In this document: positions 56,561 through 64,000 of the stretch, piece by piece
How the letters are laid out: the number at the start of each line of letters is the position of its first letter
How positions within the stretch are numbered: position 1 is the stretch's first letter
NCBI GenBank assembly: GCA_017163975.1
Contig: JAFFSR010000364.1
Span: 1,170,001 to 1,234,000, forward strand
Reading direction: 5' to 3'
Length of the DNA: 64,000 nucleotides
Source: Anastatus disparis
Lineage: Eukaryota > Arthropoda > Insecta > Hymenoptera > Eupelmidae
The notes under the pieces: model-generated
The model's database searches: none
What the model saw: only the letters and a program-made list of their open reading frames with translations
What the model was told of the DNA's origin: nothing
Program-made: the position numbers and the translations under genes

Positions 56561-57658
56561 CCCTGGTAGAATCTGATTCCATTTCCAAGCTATTTTTTAG
56601 TCATTTAAACTGCGTATATGCTAGAAACAAGCTTGTTTTAATTCCCAGTTCTTAGCTATCGATGTAACGCTTTTTTTCCCACTTTACCGGCATTTACTGG
56701 ATTGCAAATTCTTAGATAGTTAAAAGGTATTAATTCACCATTAAACTTGGCTAGAAATAAAATAAGTTTGAGACAATATTAAAATAACCTGCGAAATAAT
56801 ATTAATCTCTTGTACTTTATTATAACCTCTAAGTACGGTGAAGAGACAAGTAGCAACAAAAAAGACGCAAAGAGACATGCATATACGATATTTTTGAAAC
56901 AAGCACAATAAATACCGAATTGTGTTTAGACGTGCAGTAAGTCTTTCGGTATATCACATGCTTGCCATACGAAGAAAGCAGTACACATATATGGTTTTCG
57001 TGTTTATGAAGCGAAGGCATCACTTTTTACAGTGCAGTGCGCATCATATTCGTTGATACCGAATTGTGTTTGTGCAGAAAGTTTTTCGGTATATCACGCG
57101 CTTACCGTACGAAGACAAGCAGTACACATTATGTATAATTTCCATGTTTATGAAGCAAAGGCATCACTTCTCATAGTGTGGTGCGTATCACATTTGTTAA
57201 GAAAAAACTATCTCCGTATATTTGAAGCAGTTGTAAAGTGAATATTTAATGAAATAGTTTTAGAAACAATGTTTGCATGTCATGTTTAGATATTTCAACG
57301 ATACTTATGAACTTATTTAGCACTAGTTTTATTTAATTCTAATACTACGTAATACTTAATTATTACTTTTTAAAATTGGTTTAAATAGAAAAAACATTTA
57401 TAAAACTTATTTTTAATATGTCAAAGTGCAAATTTTCGACTCAAATAAACAAATTATCACTTTTTATAGGTTAGAAATATACGTTAATCACGATCTTTTC
57501 ACATCCCGACGGAGTAATCGTCACAATATTTTTTTGACATAAGAATCGGTTAATTCTTTGATAATTTTCTGATATTTAAAATATAAACATTTTTGGCCAT
57601 TTTTAATTCCTATTTCCTAGTTTCGAGTCCATTTAAAATGTTTCAAATTCTACCAGGG
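56561..57658. mobile_element. 1.1-kb element with CCCTGGTAGAAT ends in the satellite
   Basis: CCCTGGTAGAATCTGA at the left and TTCAAATTCTACCAGGG at the right. AT flanks (56559-56560, 57659-57660) rejoin to the normal satellite sequence AAAATATTATATTA when the element is removed. Inside, a ~142-bp segment is tandemly duplicated (about 56915-57055 and 57056-57200, with ACCGAATTGTGTTT and TTTCGGTATATCAC). Short frames there have no known motif. Confidence 0.8.
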
Positions 57659-57667
57659 ATTATATTA

Positions 57668-58408
57668 CCCTATTGAAAATAATGACGTCTTTTAAAGACG
57701 TCTTTAGAGGACGTCTTTAAAAGACGTCTTCAAAAGACGTCTTTGGACGTGTCTGGATTTGGAACAAAAAAAGACGTCTTTAAAAGACGTCTTTTGAAGA
57801 CGTCTTTTAAATCAAGACGTCTTTTTTATCAAAATTTTTAAAAAAGTACTTACTAAAATGTTCCAAAAAAGTATTATTTTATTAAGTTATTATTTTCAAT
57901 AGGGTATCTTTCTTTAGGAATATAGAAACAAAATAAGTATCAGCTCTCTGCAGACCGAAAAGCTTGAGCGAACAAACTGGAAATGTTATAACCTTATATA
58001 CCCGAGTCACTAAAATTTTCGTAGGAGTTTGCGTATTAAGAAAAACGCCACCTAGCAGTTAAAGACAGAATTAATATTCGATTCGAATAATTTTTTCAGT
58101 AGTTACATTTTTAACTGTGAGGTGCCGTTTTTCTTAACTTTGCAATCCCTTATCCAAATTTCGGAGATGCAGGTATATGAGGTTATAATTTTGCGTGTTT
58201 ATTCACAGTTGAAAATCAGTATACATACTTCAATTACGTACTTCAAGTATATACACTTTAGCTTAAGTACGTTCTTTTTTGAAACATTTTAGTAGGTATT
58301 ATTTTAAAAATATTGATAAAAAAGACGTCTTCAAAAGACGTCTTTTAAAGACGTCTTTTTTTGTTCCAAATCCAGACACGTCCAAAGACGTCATTATTTC
58401 CAATAGGG
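57668..58408. mobile_element. 741-bp TA-flanked fold-back element with GACGTC arrays
   Basis: CCCTATTGAAAATAATGACG at the left is inverted at the right (GACGTCATTATTTCCAATAG). TA flanks at 57666-57667 and 58409-58410; removing it restores ATTATATTATAATTATG of the satellite. Next to the ends are strings of AAAGACGTCTTTT-type palindromic words. The middle (57930-58230) is a further fold-back with GCCACCTAGCAG facing a GAGGTGCC word. Confidence 0.9.
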
Positions 58409-59235
58409 TATAATTATGAAACCGTTAATCGTTCTAAAAATTTAACTATCTATTTATAAAGTTATATTGAAGTTATAACTAAATTTCAACGCATTTTATA
58501 ATAAATAATTTTTTTATGATGTAATGGGTCGACAACTACCTTAAAGATTATCTTTTATATAAATTTTGCATGCAATTATTTTATTCCAGATGTAATATTA
58601 TTTGCAAAAAAATCTTATTTACAAAACTTTTGTTGAATGTTTAATATTTAAGTTATAGTTGCTTCTGTTTTATGTAAATTTTGCATGCTATTTATTTTAG
58701 ATGTAATAAAAATGGTAAAGTTTAATTCACACAATTTCTGTTTAAGGTAGTTGTCGACTCCTTACATCATAAAAAACTGTTTATTATAAAATGCTTTAAA
58801 ATTTAATTTACAACTTCAATATAATTTCACAAATAAATAGTTAAAATTTTATAACCTCCAGCGGTTTCAAAAGTAAGATATAAAACTGAAATTTTCATTT
58901 TATATAATAAATATCATTAAAATTACAAATTTAAAATATTATATTATAATTATGAAACCGTTAATCGTTCCAAATATTTAACTATTTATTTATAAAGTTA
59001 TATTGAAGTTATAAACCAAATTTCAACGCATTTTATAATAAATAATTTTTTTATGATGTAATGGGTCGACAACTACCTTAAAGATTATCTTTTATATAAA
59101 TTTTGCATGCAATTATTTTATTCCAGATGTAATATTATTTGCAAAAAAATCTTATTTACAAAACTTTTGTTGAATGTTTAATATTTAAGTTATAGTTGTT
59201 TCTGTTTTATGTTAATTTTGCATGTTATTACTTTA

Positions 59236-60073
59236 TTTTAAAACAAAAAATTACTTGATTTTATAACGAATATTATAATAGCAAAGAAGTGTAACTTACA
59301 AAAATCCTATTGAAAGTTTAATATGTAGGTAACCGTTAATTGCAAATATCAACTAAAATATATAAATTTTAAATATTCTCACAAAATTAAAAATATTTAT
59401 TCAGAGTATTAGTATTTAAAACATTTAACTCTTCCTATAAGATGCATCACATAAATAGCTATTATTGTAGTTTCATTATGTGTTTGTCAACAATCATTAT
59501 TTTCTAGTAGCTTTCTAGTTCTGTAAAACTTATAGGCGAGAGGGACACCCCCAAAAAAGCGCTTAGTTTTCGAGAAGGTGACCGCTACCGTCCTACAAGC
59601 TAATTTTTTTTTTTAATGAAAGCTTCTGACCTATAGATTACGAATACAAACTTTTTTTTTAATTCCGAGTCCGGGAACATAAAGAAAATGGCGAAAATGG
59701 CGGTTTAATAGGTAAAAATTTTATACGCACTGTAAGTAACCGCCATTTTCTTTATGTTCCCGGACTCGGAACTAAAAAAAAAGTTTGTATTCGTAATCTA
59801 TAGGTCAGAAGCTTTCATTAAAAAAAAAATTAGCTTGTAGGACGGTCACGGTCACTTACTCGAAAACTAAGAAAACTAAACGCTTTTTTGGGGGTGTCCC
59901 TCTCGCCTATTAAGATGCGTTTAAAATTTAAATGACATTTATTGAATTATGTATTTTAATTTTTTGAATTTGCTTTTATAATATCTTTCTTGCATGTTTC
60001 TTATTTAGTATTTTCTTGTCTGTAAAGTTTCTAATATAAACTTATTTTTGCTGTGCTATTCTATTCCTTGCAG
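59236..60073. other. Intron-like stretch before the second transposase exon
   Basis: AT-rich, with one MITE (59533-59909). It ends in the acceptor TTCTATTCCTTGCAG at 60059-60073. Confidence 0.5.
59533..59909. mobile_element. 377-bp TTA-flanked MITE (Harbinger-like)
   Basis: TAGGCGAGAGGGACACCCCC at the left is inverted at the right. Pairing continues through TAGCTTGTAGGACGGT-like, TATAGATTACGAATACAAAC and CCGAGTCCGGGAACATAAAG words to GCCATTTTC at the tip. TTA flanks at 59530-59532 and 59910-59912. Confidence 0.9.
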
Positions 60074-62348
60074 TAATGGAAGTAGATAGTTTACAAAGTC
60101 CATCTTCAGTAGGGGCTGTGTCTAGATTTAGTAATGATTGCATTAACAATGATTTGGATGATATTTTAGATGAGTTGAGAATAGATGACTCTTGTGCAGC
60201 AATTGCTTTACCACCGCATATTATCAATGATTCTATTGGATTACAAAATAACTTGAAAGTAATTTTCCATGATCCATCAACGTCAAGAGATAATCAAATA
60301 AAAATTATTACAATGTTGCCAATCACATGGAGTTATACTCAAATAAAACTATATTTTGATGCTTCTTATCATATGATCAAATATGCTCGTAGTCTTATCG
60401 AAGACAAGGGGATTTTGTCATCACCTTATCACAAAATAGGTATTTACTTCAGTATTTGTATGTAATTTCAATTTTCTTTTAATATTTTAATTTATAAATA
60501 TCGAATAATAATTTTATGGTAAGAGAAGCAAATGCAAAATATAAGGAAAATTCTTTTTCGAATTTTTTAAATCTGTTAAGTTTTGGTATCTTTAAAGTTA
60601 TTGTGTTTAAATGAAAATAATAAATTAAATATTACCTAATATTGGCATTTAAAATATTTCTTTATTATACTTTAGAAATAAAATAAGATGTGCTTCTAAT
60701 ATATTGATAACATTTACATTATTTTTTTTTATTTTAACTATTTAAAATAAAATATTTTTAAGTGTCTATAATCAAATTAACCATGTTAACTAAATAGGTA
60801 TTAAACATATTTTAAACAAACAAAAGTTGTTTATAATGAATAATATCATGAATATTTCGTTTTACATAAAATATTTTCTGCTTAGGTAAATCCATATCTT
60901 GTGATATAATCTCTTCAGTTACGAACTTTTATTTAAGAGATGATATAACTTGGACTATGCCTGGCATGAAGGATGTAATATGTACAAGAAATAGTGATGG
61001 AATTAAAGAGAAACTTCAAAAGCAACTAATTCTGTTGAATTTAACGGAATTATATCAGCTTTATAAATTGGAATTTCCAGAGAATAAAATTGGTCTCACA
61101 AAATTTACTATGTTGCGTCCTAAAAACTATGTGTTAGCAGGAAGCAGTGGGACTCACAGCGTGTGTGTCTGTTCTTATCATCAAAATGTAAAGTTGATGA
61201 TTTTAGGTACTTTAATTTATTATGATCATATATCTTAATATAAATAATAGTACTTCCAATTTTGAAGGCTTATTTTTTTACAGATAGTCATTTATCTAAT
61301 TTTACAAAAAATGAAGAACAGAAAATAACATCATATGTAGATTGTTTTGATTTTTTAATTTGTGAATCACCATCTGACTTGTGTTATTTAAACAACTGCG
61401 AGAAATGTCCAGGATCTATCAATCTAGAGAAATTCTTATTAAAAGTGTTTGAAGATAATTACGTCACCTCGATTTCTTTCAAGCAGTGGATTAATAATCC
61501 GCAAACAACTTTAGAAACTTTAATCAAGGAAACGCCTGAATTTGTAAAATATTTTTGTGAAAAAGTAAAAGGATTACTTCCTAATGCAACAATAGCATCC
61601 AAACAATCTTCATATTCAAGAAAATTAAAGGACCATCTGGAACCACATGAATTTCAAATAATTGTAGACTTTGCCAAAAATTATGCGTTCACGATTCAAG
61701 ATGCTGCTCCTGGTTTCCATTGGAATAACGCCCAAGCTACAATCTATAATGTCGTAATTTATTACAAAGAAAATGAAATCACGAAACATAAAAATTTGGT
61801 TATAATTTCTGATTGCTTAATTCATGATGCTGTAGCAGTTTATTCGTTCCATAAAATAATTCAGAATTTTTTGAATGAAGAATTTTCTTCCATAAAAAAG
61901 ATTTATTATTTCTCTCCGTGTCCTCCAACAGTATAAGAATTTCAAAAATGTTATTAATTTAGCTCATCATAAAATGGATTTTGGATCAGATGCTGAATGG
62001 CATTTTTATCCCACAGCCCATGGGAAAGGTCCATGTGATGGTCTTGGGGCAACAGTAAAAAGAGGAGCTCTTAGAGCAAGCCTACAGAGATCAACAATTG
62101 AGCCAATTTTGACAAGTGGAGATCTATTTCATTGGCTAAGCACAACTGAAAGAATGCCAAATATAACCTTCAAATATTCTACCCAGAAAAATTATGATCA
62201 AACTAAAAAATTTTTAGCCAAACGGTTTCACAATAACAGACGGGTACAACATCTTCAGGACCAGCACTGTTTGATTCCAATTGATGGTACCATAAGAGCA
62301 AAACTATATTCTGAATATAATTTTTATACAGACACTGTTATTTTATAA
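60074..62348 (+). pseudogene. Transposase of the 22-kb unit, three C-terminal exons, frame broken
   Basis: Exon 60074-60439 (MEVDSLQSPSSVG, ITWSYTQIKLYFDASYHMIK, KGILSSPYHKI), exon 60886-61206 (TWTMPGMKDVI, NKIGLTKFTMLRPKNYVLAG, GTHSVCVCSYHQNVKLMIL) and exon 61284-62348 (CPGSINLEKFL, FKQWINN, DAAPGFHWNNAQATIYNVV, ISDCLIHDAVAVYSFHKI, then EWHFYPTAHGKGPCDGLGAT). Donors GTATTT and GTACTT and acceptors TGCTTAG and TTTTTACAG join in phase, giving GGT and GAT codons across the two junctions. This is a family of large, uncharacterised insect and cnidarian proteins that I associate with DNA transposons; a Sola-type assignment is tentative. The frame breaks at about 61930 (stop at 61934-61936), and the segment just before it reads YYFSPCPP where relatives, from memory, have an acidic SDG motif. 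The sequence after the break continues in another frame to a stop at 62348. Confidence 0.75.
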
Positions 62349-63361
62349 TTTTTCTCTGTCTTCGACCAATGTAAAGAAAAGTTATTGTTATTTGCTTAAT
62401 TTTGATTGAATTATATATTTAAGGATAAAAATAAATATTATTATTGTTAAATAACATTTTCCTAAATATAACATACTTCATATTGTTTAAAGTTAGGATG
62501 TTAAAAGATTAAAGTATTGGTCATTATTATAGTTTTTATTTTGATTATTAAATATTTTATGATAATGATGATGATCATGATGGTGATTATTATTATTATT
62601 TTTATTATGATTAATATTTTCTAGTAACTGAAATAATTAAGATGCAGCAGAGTAGCTTTAAATATTGGTTTAGATTATCATTCTTAATTATCTTATACTA
62701 TTAGTCATTGCTATATGTTTATTTTTAATTATAGTATAATTAATGACAAAAATAATAATAATCATCACTACATAACATTCTTCTAAAAGGAAAAGACTTT
62801 TGATATTCTTATTTTGAGTAATGATTGTAAAAATAGAACTAATCATCGCTCTATCATATTTTCATTTATTATAATTATTTTTTTTAAGTTGAAAAGTATT
62901 TAAAAATTAAAATGTCACTAGAATGGTAATAAAATGAAAAAGTACTTGTCAACAGTTTGACAATCCACGAATACAAAATTTTTTAATTTTGTAATATTTT
63001 ATAATGAAAAAATTTTATGCACCTTGAATTTATTTAATTTAATCTCTTTTATTTCCAGATATATGATATAAATATTAATTCCTAAATATATTTTTGAATT
63101 TTCTCAATTCATAGTCTATTTGCAAAATTGAAATGTCACTAGATTGAGGATGAAATCAAAAAATACTTGCCAAAAGTTCCACAATCTATAAATAAAACAT
63201 TCTTTGAATTCGTAATAAATTTTTATATTAAATCAATTTCATGCCTATAGAATTTATTTTACTTCATTTCTTTTACTTCTAGATATATGATATAAATATT
63301 GATTCTAAATATATAATATGTATTAAAATAATTTTTCAACACATATTTAAAATCATTATTG
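62349..63361. other. Right subterminal region of the 22-kb unit
   Basis: No gene. A GAT/GAC-rich microsatellite lies at 62560-62610. A ~220-bp segment is tandemly duplicated (about 62905-63110 and 63125-63330), with AAATGTCACTAGA, ACTTCTAGATATATGATATA and AAATATTGATTC-type words. Confidence 0.6.
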
Positions 63362-63656
63362 TAACAATTTATTGAAACACATAAATATGTTTTGGTTACG
63401 AGTGCATTTTGAGGATGTCTACATAATGAATAGTTGATATTTCAATTCAGATTCTAAATTAATACTTAAATTATTAAGAAATAGATCTCTTTTAAGATAT
63501 TTAAAAATCATTTGTTCGTATATTGCAGTATCTATAAGCGAAGAACCAAATCCACAGTATATATGCTTTAAATTGAAAATTCTATTTTATCTTTTAATAT
63601 TCCAAGTTCTATAGCTCTTCTCTCAGTTCTATGCCTAAGATGAGACAAAGCTCACT
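63362..63656 (-). repeat. Right terminal inverted repeat of the 22-kb unit
   Basis: Inverted copy of 41679-41973, ending GACAAAGCTCACT. Confidence 0.85.
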
Positions 63657-64000
63657 TCAAGATATTATAAAAACACATAACATAGTGCAACCTGAGTGAA
63701 ATCAACCTGGTCGAACAGCGGAAATTCAAAATTACATAGAAGTACAAAATAAACCAATCAGAAGTCAGCAATTCTGAGATTTAAAAAAATTTGTGTAGAT
63801 TCTACTCATCATTGGCAACAATAAATATATTCATAAGTGAATCTCTAAAATCCTTAGTTTCTGAGGAAAAAAATAATTAAGTTGGTTATTTAACAAAAAA
63901 ATTTGAAAAATCACAATATTCTATTACTTATTACTCGTAATCCCTTTGACCTATGCCTCTAAAAATTTTTTCGTATATTTTGGGTATCAAATGGAACCTC
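63657..64000. other. Right flank, nothing recognised
   Basis: AT-rich. It does not contain the 153-bp satellite that flanks the other side of the unit. Confidence 0.4.

Larger units (their letters stand above)
49650..59235 (+). repeat. 537-bp satellite made of a tandem fold-back MITE
   Basis: The marker CTGTTTAAGGTAGTTGTCGA recurs at 54749, 55285, 55822, 56360 and 58738. Spacing is 536-538 bp, or about 534 bp once the two insertions in the last interval are subtracted. Each unit contains a ~340-bp fold-back part, TTAAGGTAGTTGTCGACTCC to GGGTCGACAACTACCTTAA, plus a ~195-bp linker (TTTTGCATGCTATTTATTTT, GATGTAATAAAAATGG). The array begins in the linker at about 49650, is interrupted by the gypsy element (49828-54737) and two MITEs, and fades at about 59235. 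No coding capacity. Confidence 0.92.
41679..63656 (+). mobile_element. ~22-kb giant unit bounded by 295-bp inverted repeats
   Basis: 41679-41973 and 63362-63656 are inverted copies of equal length, differing at scattered positions. Both begin AGTGAGCTTTGTCTCATC then TTAGGCATAGAA and include GTGGATTTGGTTCTTCG and CAAATGATTTTTAAATATC. Weaker pairing continues inward. A cut-up transposase gene (49397-62348, + strand) lies inside, as expected of an autonomous DNA transposon. Most of the length is secondary insertions: an EnSpm-like element, a 537-bp satellite, a gypsy element and several MITEs. No flanking target duplication is visible, so one flank may have been rearranged. Confidence 0.72.

Noticed and set aside
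54749..59100. CRISPR-like array
   Set aside because: Units are 537 bp and contain fold-back elements; there are no short repeats with unique spacers, and the genome is eukaryotic.

Overview
The window reads as a visibly AT-rich insect nuclear genome, probably hymenopteran (this is inferred from the mix of repeats and transposases; no single diagnostic gene fixes it). Only one piece of ordinary host gene is recognisable: an internal exon of a USP2-type ubiquitin protease at 12919-13244 on the + strand. Almost everything else is transposable elements, fold-back elements and satellites, nested several deep.

Layout. 0.3-2.3 kb: a broken DUF4780 reading frame cut by a 1.3-kb palindrome. 2.7-12.1 kb: four copies of one repeat family that starts with a small CTTTCTC/GAGAAAG hairpin and contains ~165-bp internal units. 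A Tc1/mariner pseudogene lies between two of them, and one copy sits inside a TTAA-flanked piggyBac-like element. 12.9-13.2 kb: the USP2 exon. 13.3-16.1 kb: a degenerate tandem array and two fold-back elements. 16.2-18.4 kb: Ty1/copia remnant (minus strand). 18.8-21.6 kb: BEL/Pao remnant between short direct repeats. 24.9-26.8 kb: Ty3/gypsy pol remnant. 27.1-31.6 kb: a second copia remnant with a clear LTR and a tRNA-derived SINE inside it. 31.6-41.7 kb: a ~153-bp satellite split by a 6.7-kb transposon with ~460-bp terminal inverted repeats, which holds a two-frameshift DDE transposase and a DUF4218 (EnSpm-like) fragment. 41.7-63.7 kb: a ~22-kb unit bounded by 295-bp inverted repeats.

The 22-kb unit is the most interesting object. 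Its candidate transposase gene is split: a cysteine-rich first exon at 49.4 kb and three phase-compatible exons at 60.1-62.3 kb. Between and around them lie an EnSpm-like element, a 1.1-kb palindrome, a 537-bp satellite that is a tandemly amplified fold-back MITE, a nearly intact mag-like gypsy retrotransposon (49828-54737, 1430-codon gag-pol) and several MITEs. The transposase frame is broken near its presumed catalytic core, so this copy is probably dead.

Target-site duplications and empty sites visible within the window give the order of several insertions: the gypsy element and two MITEs entered the 537-bp satellite after it formed, and the 6.7-kb element entered a pre-existing 153-bp array in register.
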